A stretch of DNA of 12,863 nucleotides. Origin: Candidatus Bathyarchaeota archaeon (lineage in GTDB: Archaea; Thermoproteota; Bathyarchaeia; Bathyarchaeales; Bathycorpusculaceae). Both the position numbers and the translations under genes were made by a program. Positions 6,817 to 12,863 of the stretch are shown piece by piece. A model generated the notes under the pieces. It made no database searches. It saw nothing but the letters and a program-made list of their open reading frames with translations, and was not told where the DNA came from. Location of the stretch: NCBI GenBank assembly GCA_016649625.1, contig JAENXI010000010.1:1-12863 (forward strand). The letters are read 5' to 3'. The first letter of the stretch is position 1. Each line of letters opens with the position of its first letter.

Positions 6817-7614
6817 ATGAAAAAAAAACTTATAATTCTGAAAATCGGTGGGTCTGTTATCACCGATAAAAATGGTGAACTTGCAGCTAAAACTAAAACA
6901 ATAAATCGGTTAGCTGAAGAGATAAAAAAATCAAAGTTGGATAATCTAGTAATAGTACATGGTGGAGGAAGTTTTGGCCATCCAACAGCCAAAAAATATG
7001 GCATAAAAGATGGTTTAAAACAAGATTTGCAGAAGGTAGGATTCGCAGAAACCCATCATGTTATGACTGTTCTTAATGGACTAGTTATGGATGCGCTAAT
7101 TTGGCATAATATTCCAGCATTGAGTGTAACCCCATCATCGTGTTTAATAACTAAAAATGGTAGAATTAGTCTCTTTGATGAAACTATTCTAAGAACCTTA
7201 TTGAACATGGGTATAGTACCAGTTCTTTATGGAGATGCTATATTAGATGATCAGATAGGATTCACTGTAATTTCAGGGGACCAAATTGTATCTCATTTGG
7301 CAAAAAAATTTGGAGCAGATAAAATCATAATAGGTGTAGATGTTGATGGAATATTTGACTTTGATCCTAAAGAAACAAAAAATTCAAAGATATACTCCAA
7401 ACTAAACTTGGAAGAGTTGAACAAAATTAAGAATTCAATTGGCGCTTCAACTACTTCTGATGTTACTGGTGGTATGTTAGGTAAAATCAATGAACTTTCT
7501 TCAGCTATTGAACAGGATATTCCAGTATCAATAATAAATGCCAATAAACCAAACCGCCTCTACAAGGCTCTTATTGGAGCTAATGTGGAAGGGACTCTAA
7601 TCGAGAAGGAGTAA
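6817..7614 (+). CDS. ipk: Isopentenyl phosphate kinase (amino acid kinase fold)
   Basis: Phosphorylates isopentenyl phosphate with ATP to give IPP, the step that ends the archaeal route from mevalonate. The 265 residues follow the amino acid kinase pattern. LKIGGS (8-13) contains Lys9. HGGGSFGHP (48-56) carries His55, the histidine that distinguishes isopentenyl phosphate kinases from N-acetylglutamate and other kinases of this fold. SGDQIV is at 153-158, VDVDGIF (174-180) lies in the nucleotide region, and DVTGGMLGK is at 215-223. Length is typical. The preceding gap is 7 bases and IDI2 starts only 2 bases after the stop. Family members also phosphorylate dimethylallyl phosphate, so this enzyme could affect the supply of the precursor for prenyl-FMN; that link is inference. 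Confidence 0.96.
   Translation: MKKKLIILKIGGSVITDKNGELAAKTKTINRLAEEIKKSKLDNLVIVHGGGSFGHPTAKKYGIKDGLKQDLQKVGFAETHHVMTVLNGLVMDALIWHNIPALSVTPSSCLITKNGRISLFDETILRTLLNMGIVPVLYGDAILDDQIGFTVISGDQIVSHLAKKFGADKIIIGVDVDGIFDFDPKETKNSKIYSKLNLEELNKIKNSIGASTTSDVTGGMLGKINELSSAIEQDIPVSIINANKPNRLYKALIGANVEGTLIEKE
7606..7611 (+). promoter_or_regulatory. Shine-Dalgarno site for IDI2
   Basis: AAGGAG sits in the last codons of the isopentenyl phosphate kinase gene, 5 bases before ATG 7617. It fixes the start of the isomerase gene. Confidence 0.5.
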
Positions 7615-7616
7615 GG

Positions 7617-8720
7617 ATGAAAGAAGCAACAGAAAAAAGGAAAGCAGACCACATAAAAATTTGTTTAGATCAGTTTGCACAAGCCAAAAAAGTTACGCCA
7701 GGGTTTGAAGATATTCATTTTATTCATAAAGCTTTACCTGAGATTGACAAGCAAGAAATTGATTTATCTACTGAATTCTTAGGCCACAAATTTGCTGCAC
7801 CTATAATCGTAGGAGCAATGACTGGTGGGACATCTGAAGCTGCATCAATAAATTCAGTTATAGCTGAAACTGTTGAAAGTCTCCAAATTGGAATGGGTGT
7901 GGGTAGTCAAAGAGCTGCTCTGGAAGATCAGGATCTTGAGAAAACTTTTGCGATAGCTCGACAAAAGGCCCCAACAGCTTTTCTTATCGCTAATATAGGA
8001 GGCGTTCAGCTTGTCAATGGATATGGTGTTAAAGAAATAAAAAAAATAATTGAAATGATAGATGCAGATGCTATAGCTATTCACCTAAATGCATTACAAG
8101 AAGCAATCCAACCTGAGGGTCAAACCAATTTTAAAGGAATAATTAAGAGAATAAGTGAAATTACAAAAGTCATAGACAAACCTGTTATCGTTAAAGAAAC
8201 TGGTTGTGGAATTGCGTTTGAGGAAGCAAAAAAACTTGAAGATGCGGGAGTAAAGGCAATTGATGTCGGAGGAACTGGCGGTACAAGTTTTGCTGCAGTA
8301 GAATTTTTCCGAACAAAAGGAGATGAAAATCGTATTCAGCACCTATTAGGTGATGCTTTTTGGGATTGGGGAATTCCTACTGTTTCAAGTATTGCAGAAA
8401 TTGTTCAAGAAGTATCAATACCAATTATAGCTTCAGGTGGTGTTCGAAGTGGTTTAGATATTGCAAAAGCATTAGCGATAAATGCAAGTCTATCAAGTAT
8501 TGCTCGACCAATTCTTCGAACAGCAGTTTGTGGTGTAAAAGAAACTAAGAATTTGCTTTCATTTTTAATGGCTGAGCTTAGGAATGTTATGTTTCTTGTT
8601 GGTGCCAACAAAATTGAAGAACTAACTAATACACCTCTTGTAATAACGGGCAAAACTGCTGAGTGGCTCAAAATGAGAGGGTTCAATATTGAAAGTTATG
8701 CCAGAAGAGGAGTTCATTGA
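7617..8720 (+). CDS. fni: Type 2 isopentenyl-diphosphate delta-isomerase (FMN-dependent)
   Basis: Interconverts IPP and DMAPP using reduced FMN and Mg2+ in the cytoplasm. The 367 residues form a TIM barrel with the family's signature segments. RKADHI (8-13) is at the substrate end, PIIVGAMTGG (62-71) and SQRAAL (97-102) contact FMN, and HLNALQEAIQPEG (156-168) carries the catalytic glutamine Q161 and metal-binding E162. VKETGCG is at 192-198, DVGGTGGTSF at 216-225, and SGGVRSGLDIAKAL (273-286) is the FMN-phosphate site. Position 169 is Gln in PEGQ, where many homologues have an acidic residue. ATG 7617 follows the previous stop by 2 bases with AAGGAG upstream. This class is typical of archaea and unrelated to the Nudix-type isomerase. 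It supplies DMAPP to the prenyl synthase encoded next. Confidence 0.97.
   Translation: MKEATEKRKADHIKICLDQFAQAKKVTPGFEDIHFIHKALPEIDKQEIDLSTEFLGHKFAAPIIVGAMTGGTSEAASINSVIAETVESLQIGMGVGSQRAALEDQDLEKTFAIARQKAPTAFLIANIGGVQLVNGYGVKEIKKIIEMIDADAIAIHLNALQEAIQPEGQTNFKGIIKRISEITKVIDKPVIVKETGCGIAFEEAKKLEDAGVKAIDVGGTGGTSFAAVEFFRTKGDENRIQHLLGDAFWDWGIPTVSSIAEIVQEVSIPIIASGGVRSGLDIAKALAINASLSSIARPILRTAVCGVKETKNLLSFLMAELRNVMFLVGANKIEELTNTPLVITGKTAEWLKMRGFNIESYARRGVH
8707..8712 (+). promoter_or_regulatory. Shine-Dalgarno-like site before the TTG start of the prenyl synthase gene
   Basis: GAGGAG lies 11 bases upstream of TTG 8724, a long spacing. The in-frame codon two triplets upstream is the IDI2 stop, so TTG 8724 is the only usable start close to the conserved N-terminus. 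Confidence 0.35.
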
Positions 8721-8723
8721 TAT

Positions 8724-9794
8724 TTGAATATACTTAGTTTTCTGAAAGAACAAGCTCCGCTAATTGATAAAACAATTGAAAAATATATTCCTAGACAATT
8801 TGTTACAACAGATATTCTTTTCGAGATTAATCCTCCTAATTACAGTTATAACCTTGAGGCCTTGAACAAAGCCATTGCTGATCCAATTTGGGATCTATTA
8901 GATAGGGGAGGCAAAAGATGGCGTCCGGCACTTTTTTTGTTAATATGTGAAGCATTGGGAAAAGAACCTGCAGATTTTTTAGATTTTGCAATTATTCCTG
9001 AAGTTGTTCATAATGGTACTCTGATGATAGATGATGTTGAAGATTCTTCTGAAATGAGACGTGATAAAAAATGTACTTACAAGATTTTTGGTTTGGATAT
9101 TGCTGTGAATGCGGGAAATGCCATGTATTATCTTCCGCTTTTGCCGCTTATTATGAACCGAAAGAAAATTGCTGCAGAGACTTTGCGTGATATTTATGAG
9201 ATTTATGTCCAAGAGATGATAAATCTTAGTATGGGTCAGGCAATGGATATAGCTTGGCATAAAGGTCTTTCTGACACTGATGATCTAACCCAAAAGGACT
9301 ATTTGCAGATGTGTGCCTATAAAACTGGCACTCTAGCTAGGATGGCAGCAAAGATTGCGGCTGTATTGTCTGGGGCTAGTTCAGAATTGATTGAAAAATT
9401 GGGTGATTTTGCAGAAAGTATTGGTGTTGCTTTTCAGATGCAAGATGATGTTTTAGATTTGATTGGAGAAAAATTTGCCGAAAAAAAAGGTGCCATTGGA
9501 ATGGATATAACTGAAGGAAAAAGAACGTTAATTGTTATCCATACTTTGAAGGTCTCAAATTTTCAAGAAAAAAAGAGACTTATTAAGATCTTGGATATGC
9601 ATACTTCTGACCAAAAATTAAGAGATGAAGCCATAGCTATTATGGAAAAAAATGGATCTATAAATTATGTGAAAGGTATCGCTGCAAAGATGGTTGAAGA
9701 TAGTTGGTTAGCTGCTGAAAGTTATTTGGTGTTCTCGGATGCCAAGGAAAAATTAAAAGCATTCGCTCAATTCTTGATTCATAGATCTATTTAA
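8724..9794 (+). CDS. Polyprenyl diphosphate synthase, probable geranylgeranyl diphosphate synthase
   Basis: Condenses DMAPP with IPP units to a trans-prenyl diphosphate, most likely GGPP for the ether-lipid chains. The 356 residues are all-helical. GGKRWRP (62-68) binds the IPP diphosphate. The first Asp-rich motif is DDVED (103-107), followed by RR at 112-113, and the second is DDVLD (241-245). Ahead of the first motif the sequence is HNGTLMI (96-102), with Thr and Gly four and five positions upstream instead of the bulky aromatics that limit chains to C15. That supports a C20 or longer product. The TTG start is the only option, because the upstream gene's stop is two codons before it. The gene is 3 bases from IDI2 and 5 bases from gltX. 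The roughly 30-residue extension before the conserved core makes it slightly longer than many archaeal synthases. Exact chain length cannot be fixed from sequence. Confidence 0.93.
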   Translation: MNILSFLKEQAPLIDKTIEKYIPRQFVTTDILFEINPPNYSYNLEALNKAIADPIWDLLDRGGKRWRPALFLLICEALGKEPADFLDFAIIPEVVHNGTLMIDDVEDSSEMRRDKKCTYKIFGLDIAVNAGNAMYYLPLLPLIMNRKKIAAETLRDIYEIYVQEMINLSMGQAMDIAWHKGLSDTDDLTQKDYLQMCAYKTGTLARMAAKIAAVLSGASSELIEKLGDFAESIGVAFQMQDDVLDLIGEKFAEKKGAIGMDITEGKRTLIVIHTLKVSNFQEKKRLIKILDMHTSDQKLRDEAIAIMEKNGSINYVKGIAAKMVEDSWLAAESYLVFSDAKEKLKAFAQFLIHRSI

Positions 9795-9799
9795 CATCA

Positions 9800-11569
9800 A
9801 TGGACGAAATAACTTTGTTACTTGACCAAGATAAAGATCTTATTACGCTTATTCAAAAGGCTTCATTGTTGAATGCTATTCAACACAAAGGAAAAGCTCA
9901 AGCGGGTGCCATTTTAGGAAAAATAATAGTTGAAAAACAAGATCTTAAAGCAAAAATCAAAGAACTATCAAAGTTAATAAATCAAATAATCGCTGAAATT
10001 AACAAGCTTTCAATTGATGAACAAAAACAAATAGTTATTGATAAGTGGCCAGAGGCTTTAAACAAAGAAAAAAAAATAGAGAAAAAGTCGCTTCCTCCGC
10101 TTGCAAATATTGAAAAATATGCGTCTATTGTTACACGTTTTTCTCCAAATCCAGATTGTGTTTTGCATTTAGGTTCAGCAAGAGCTATAATTTTAAGTCA
10201 TGAGTATGCTCGGAAAAATAATGGCAAATTCATTTTAAGGTTTGAAGATACTGACCCCAAAGTGAAACAACCCATTCTAGAATTCTACGAAAAGATTAGG
10301 GAAGATTTGGCTTGGCTTGGTTGCAATGTTGACGCTGAATATATTCAAAGCGACAGACTCCCAATTTATTATGAATATGCTCATAAACTTCTTAGTCAAG
10401 GCAATGCTTATGTTTGTAAATGTGTTCCAGACGATTTTAGAAGAAAAATAATTAAAAATCAAGCATGTAATTGTCGAGTACTTGCAATTGAAAAAAATCT
10501 AGAGCGATGGAATCTTATGCTTAAAGGATCTTATCTAGCAGGTGAAGCAGTAGTTAGAATCAAAACGGATATAAATCATCCAAATCCCGCAGTTAGAGAT
10601 TGGCCTGCTTTAAGAATTATTGATAATGAAAAATTTCCACACCCAAGAGTTGGGAGTAAATATCATGTTTGGCCATTATATAACATAGCAGCAGGAATCG
10701 ATGACCACCTTATGGGGATAACCCATATAATTCGTGGCAAAGAACACCTGACTAATGCAGTCCGCCAGAAATACATGTATGCATATCTGGGGTGGAATTA
10801 CCCAGAAACCATACACTACGGTCGATTAAAAATTACAGGTGCATATCTGAGTAAATCAAAAATAGTTCAAGGTGTTAAAGAAGGTGTTTATACTGGATGG
10901 GATGATCCCAGGTTAGCCACTTTTGTAGCCTTAAAAAAACGAGGAATAACTCCTGAATCAATCAAAAAAATGATTATTGATGTTGGACCAAAAACAGCAG
11001 ATGTGACCCTAAGTTGGGAGAATCTGTATTCTCACAATCGCAAAATAATTGATCTACAAAGTAACAGGTATTTTCTTGTTTTAAATCCAATTAAACTAAG
11101 GGTAAAAGGAGTTCCTAGTACCTTTAAGGTCAATCTTAAGTTACATCCTCAAAGAAGTGAGAAAGGTTTTAGAAAATATACTATAGTTCCAAAAGGGGAT
11201 CTAAAAACTGCGACTTTTTGGATTGACAAGAATGATATAGTTAGTCTATCCAAAGGAAGTGTCCTTAGATTGATGGATCTATTTAATGTTGAATTTGAAA
11301 ATGTTTGTGGTAATTTCGTAGAAGCATCTTTTAATAGCGGATCTTATGCTGAAGCGAGAAAATCTAAATCTAAATTTATACATTGGATATCTCAAGGTGA
11401 AGAACTTCCCTGTACAGTTGTTATGCCCAATACTAAAATAAATGAAGGAATTGCTGAGAGTGCCTGCAAAAATTTAAAGCCAGATACTATAATACAATTT
11501 GAACGTTTTGGGTTTGTGCGGGTGCATCAAAACGATAAAAAATTAGTTGCGTATTACTCCCATAAATAA
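9800..11569 (+). CDS. gltX: Glutamyl-tRNA synthetase, archaeal type
   Basis: Charges tRNA-Glu with glutamate; archaeal forms usually also charge tRNA-Gln for later amidation by GatDE. The 589 residues start with an approximately 100-residue helical, Lys-rich domain. The class I catalytic domain follows: TRFSPNPDCVLHLGS (112-126) is the HIGH region, LRFEDTDP is at 146-153, and C206/C208 with C223/C225 look like a zinc site in the acceptor-binding insertion. LKITGAYLSKSK (343-354) is the KMSKS loop. A beta-barrel anticodon domain fills the rest. The HIGH signature reads HLGS, so the final His is replaced by Ser; archaeal enzymes often vary here. ATG 9800 is 5 bases after the prenyl synthase stop and has no visible Shine-Dalgarno site, so coupling to the upstream gene is likely. 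It shares the operon but has no direct role in isoprenoid synthesis. Confidence 0.97.
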   Translation: MDEITLLLDQDKDLITLIQKASLLNAIQHKGKAQAGAILGKIIVEKQDLKAKIKELSKLINQIIAEINKLSIDEQKQIVIDKWPEALNKEKKIEKKSLPPLANIEKYASIVTRFSPNPDCVLHLGSARAIILSHEYARKNNGKFILRFEDTDPKVKQPILEFYEKIREDLAWLGCNVDAEYIQSDRLPIYYEYAHKLLSQGNAYVCKCVPDDFRRKIIKNQACNCRVLAIEKNLERWNLMLKGSYLAGEAVVRIKTDINHPNPAVRDWPALRIIDNEKFPHPRVGSKYHVWPLYNIAAGIDDHLMGITHIIRGKEHLTNAVRQKYMYAYLGWNYPETIHYGRLKITGAYLSKSKIVQGVKEGVYTGWDDPRLATFVALKKRGITPESIKKMIIDVGPKTADVTLSWENLYSHNRKIIDLQSNRYFLVLNPIKLRVKGVPSTFKVNLKLHPQRSEKGFRKYTIVPKGDLKTATFWIDKNDIVSLSKGSVLRLMDLFNVEFENVCGNFVEASFNSGSYAEARKSKSKFIHWISQGEELPCTVVMPNTKINEGIAESACKNLKPDTIIQFERFGFVRVHQNDKKLVAYYSHK

Positions 11570-11587
11570 ATTAGGTAATGAATAATC

Positions 11588-11896
11588 ATGCGAAAACAAG
11601 ATAAAGCAATAATATGGCCAGCTTACTTTGATTCAAAAAGAACAAGACAATCAGGTCGAAGGGTTTCCAAAAATATAGCTATTCAATCTCCAAAAATAAG
11701 TGAGATAATAAATGCTGTTTCAAAGTTAGGCTTTCAATACGAAGTTAATCCAGAAGTTAGTTATCCAAAAAAACCATGGATTAAAACAGGCTCATTATTT
11801 GTAGAGAAAAAGGCTCCAAAGGAACAATTAATAACTCAAATCGGAAAACAACTTCTCAGAATCAGAAGTAATTCTCCAATAAAAGGTAAAAAATAA
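11588..11896 (+). CDS. srp19: Signal recognition particle 19 kDa protein
   Basis: Binds SRP RNA and helps load SRP54, allowing co-translational targeting of membrane and secreted proteins. The 102-residue protein has the SRP19 hallmark near its start: IIWPAYFDSKRTRQSGRRVSK (8-28), with the aromatic/Asp-Ser-Lys core and the Arg-rich RNA-binding loop. A second conserved part, EVSYPKKPW (56-64), follows, and the tail is basic. Length is normal for archaea. ATG 11588 lies 18 bases after gltX, with AGGT at 11573-11576 as a weak and rather distant ribosome site. It is the last plus-strand gene and converges with S8e, with a T-run directly after its stop. A separate promoter upstream is not obvious. 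Confidence 0.95.
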   Translation: MRKQDKAIIWPAYFDSKRTRQSGRRVSKNIAIQSPKISEIINAVSKLGFQYEVNPEVSYPKKPWIKTGSLFVEKKAPKEQLITQIGKQLLRIRSNSPIKGKK

Positions 11897-11903
11897 TTTT
11901 TTT
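11888..11903. terminator. Short bidirectional terminator between convergent genes
   Basis: AAAAAATAATTTTTTT is a near-perfect A/T palindrome that straddles the SRP19 stop (11894-11896) and touches the S8e stop (11902-11904). On the plus strand it ends in T7 (11897-11903). On the minus strand it gives T6 (11893-11888). Archaeal RNA polymerase terminates at T-runs, so the same few bases can stop both transcripts. Confidence 0.5.
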
Positions 11904-12291
11904 ACTCTTTGTTTATAACCACAGCGTTTATAACTCCGTCACTGCCTGGACGGGAAGTAACGCGCGCACGTCCTAAGGATGTTTCTATTTCTGCACCCTT
12001 TGTTATAACGCCTCTTCTGTTATAATCTAAATTAGCTTTATTGCTAATCACACGTAAAATCTCTGTTTTCTCAGTTTTTCCACTTTTGAGATCAGTAACT
12101 GAAACATACTTATCTTTTAATAGTTTGACTTTCGTTTGTCCTCCATGCCCTCTCACAGTTCTTCTTCTAGGTTCACCTAGAGTTGTCTCTGCTGGAAATG
12201 ATCCCTTCTCAAAATTCCTTTTTACTCGATAAGCTCGCTTTCTGCCACCAGTTTCTTTCTTTTTACGTCCATTACCGTGCCAAACTGACAT
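11902..12291 (-). CDS. rps8e: Ribosomal protein S8e
   Basis: Small-subunit ribosomal protein of the archaeal/eukaryotic S8e family. From the ATG at 12291 the protein has 129 residues and begins MSVWHGNGRKKKETGGRKR, as family members do (a short MS-x-W opening, then the basic K-x-TGG-x-R segment). EPRRRTVRGHGGQTKVKL and the C-terminal ITKGAEIETSLGRARVTSRPG, with a final hydrophobic strand, complete the pattern. The frame is open back to a GTG at 12336, but those 15 extra residues have no family likeness. The predicted transcription start from the TATA box at 12348-12357 also falls near 12326, downstream of that GTG. AGGG about 8 bases before ATG 12291 is a modest ribosome site. It has its own promoter in the gap after scpB. 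Confidence 0.95.
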   Translation of the reverse strand: MSVWHGNGRKKKETGGRKRAYRVKRNFEKGSFPAETTLGEPRRRTVRGHGGQTKVKLLKDKYVSVTDLKSGKTEKTEILRVISNKANLDYNRRGVITKGAEIETSLGRARVTSRPGSDGVINAVVINKE

Positions 12292-12347
12292 TTCATTTTC
12301 CCTTTTTGATTGGATAGTTGAGGTGTTCACTATCACCGTTATTTCGT

Positions 12348-12357
12348 AATATAAACA
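12348..12357 (-). promoter_or_regulatory. TATA box for rps8e
   Basis: The minus strand reads GTTTATATTA, a near-consensus archaeal TATA box lying between the scpB stop (12372) and the S8e gene. The expected start point, about 25 bases downstream, is near 12326 and gives a leader of about 35 bases containing AGGG before ATG 12291. This is the clearest promoter in the window. Confidence 0.6.
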
Positions 12358-12371
12358 TATCCGTTTTACTG

Positions 12372-12863
12372 TTACTTCTCTTCCTTTAATCCCGTTCCAA
12401 ATATTTTTCTAAGCTCTCTTTTCATGGATGCGGTTTCAAGAGTTAAACCAAAGTAATCTGCAAAATAATCAGTTGTCTTAAGAGCTATCGATCTACCGCT
12501 TCTTTCAGCTATAATTAATCCCATTTCTCTTAATGTTTTTATGTGACCATAGGCATGTTGCCCTCTTACATCAATTACTCTTTTTTGTAATACTGGTTGT
12601 CTAAATGCTATATATGATAATGTTTTTAATGGACCTAAAGATAGTAATGGTCTGTTGACAAGTTTTTTTACCAGAGGTGTAAACTCAGCTTTCAATTGCA
12701 AAACATAACGTTCATCTTTTAGAGCAATAATTTCAAGAGCAGTTCTTTTTGAACAATATTCTTCAATGAGCATTTTAACAATTTTTTTTGTTTTCTTTTT
12801 AGATCTTGTGCTCAAAACTGAACATAATTCTTTGAGATCCAATGGTTTGCCGGCAACATATAG
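12372..12863 (-). CDS. scpB: ScpB-family segregation and condensation protein, N-terminus cut by window edge
   Basis: ScpB is a winged-helix kleisin-associated protein that works with ScpA and SMC in chromosome organisation. The frame stays open through the right edge of the window (12863), giving 163 visible residues. The TTG at 12842 is an internal Leu codon, not a start: reading through it gives LYVAGKPLDLKELCSVLS, which matches the usual ScpB opening (x-LF-x-SG-x-PL). The true start lies outside. The second winged helix is clear: LLSLGPLKTLSYIAFRQPV, then DVRGQHAYGHIKTLREMGLI, then TTDYFADYFGL near the C-terminus. The RQP and RG-x(4)-H/D elements are the family's best signatures. A Lys-rich stretch (SKKKTKK) lies between the first helices. 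It is upstream of rps8e on the same strand; scpA would be expected further upstream, beyond the edge. Confidence 0.9.
   Translation of the reverse strand, partial: LYVAGKPLDLKELCSVLSTRSKKKTKKIVKMLIEEYCSKRTALEIIALKDERYVLQLKAEFTPLVKKLVNRPLLSLGPLKTLSYIAFRQPVLQKRVIDVRGQHAYGHIKTLREMGLIIAERSGRSIALKTTDYFADYFGLTLETASMKRELRKIFGTGLKEEK

Larger units (their letters stand above)
2929..11896 (+). other. Predicted nine-gene operon
   Basis: Nine plus-strand genes are separated by 37, 5, -4, 7, 2, 3, 5 and 18 bases in order. There is no room for promoters or terminators between the genes from the decarboxylase onward. The 37-base gap after mevalonate kinase shows no convincing TATA box. I infer one main transcript from the promoter region near 2900 to the T-run at 11897. 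Internal promoters inside coding sequence cannot be excluded. Confidence 0.6.

Noticed and set aside
8360..8686. Overlapping open frames on both strands within IDI2 and elsewhere
   Set aside because: They sit inside clearly conserved genes in other frames, have biased, low-complexity translations and show no recognisable domain.
8932..8938. T7 run inside the prenyl synthase gene as an internal terminator
   Set aside because: It lies in a conserved coding segment after GGKRWRP and would be covered by translating ribosomes; the downstream genes need to be expressed.
1..12863. Mobile elements, CRISPR repeats, tRNA or rRNA genes
   Set aside because: I read both strands for repeats, transposase-like frames and cloverleaf-like stretches and saw none; intergenic space is too small for most of these.

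Overview
The window reads as the chromosome of a TACK-type archaeon with an AT-rich genome. The evidence is a crenarchaeal-style family B DNA polymerase, the archaea-only route from mevalonate phosphate to isopentenyl diphosphate, an archaeal glutamyl-tRNA synthetase, SRP19, ribosomal protein S8e, Shine-Dalgarno sites of the GGTGA type, and TATA-box-like promoters. A member of the Thaumarchaeota/Bathyarchaeota side of TACK seems most likely, but this is a judgement from protein character and gene order, not a proof. I see no mobile element, CRISPR array, rRNA or tRNA gene. The window is gene-dense, with no gap above about 170 bases.

Layout. (1) 48-2756, minus strand: replicative DNA polymerase B1, divergent from everything to its right. 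(2) 2881-11896, plus strand: nine tightly packed genes, probably one transcription unit. They are mevalonate kinase, a UbiD-family anhydromevalonate phosphate decarboxylase, phosphomevalonate dehydratase large and small subunits (AcnX family), isopentenyl phosphate kinase, type 2 isopentenyl-diphosphate isomerase, a trans-prenyl diphosphate (GGPP) synthase, glutamyl-tRNA synthetase and SRP19. (3) 11902-12863, minus strand: ribosomal protein S8e and an ScpB homologue that is cut by the right edge of the window. The two blocks converge on a short A/T palindrome at 11888-11903.

How the genes work together. The seven isoprenoid genes cover every step of the modified archaeal mevalonate pathway downstream of mevalonate. 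Mevalonate is phosphorylated to mevalonate 5-phosphate, dehydrated to trans-anhydromevalonate 5-phosphate, decarboxylated to isopentenyl phosphate, phosphorylated to IPP, isomerised to DMAPP, and condensed to GGPP, the precursor of archaeal ether-lipid chains. Most junctions are 2-7 bases or overlaps, and several Shine-Dalgarno sites lie on the preceding stop codon, so translation is probably coupled. HMG-CoA synthase, HMG-CoA reductase, UbiX (which makes the prenyl-FMN cofactor the decarboxylase would need) and the glycerol-phosphate prenyltransferases are not in this window.

The pathway itself is already known, so I do not claim an undescribed system. The most useful second looks are the mevalonate kinase start (possibly a non-standard AUA), the compactness of the whole-pathway operon, the GluRS HLGS signature, the Cys/His cluster in the polymerase, and the corrected ends of S8e and ScpB.
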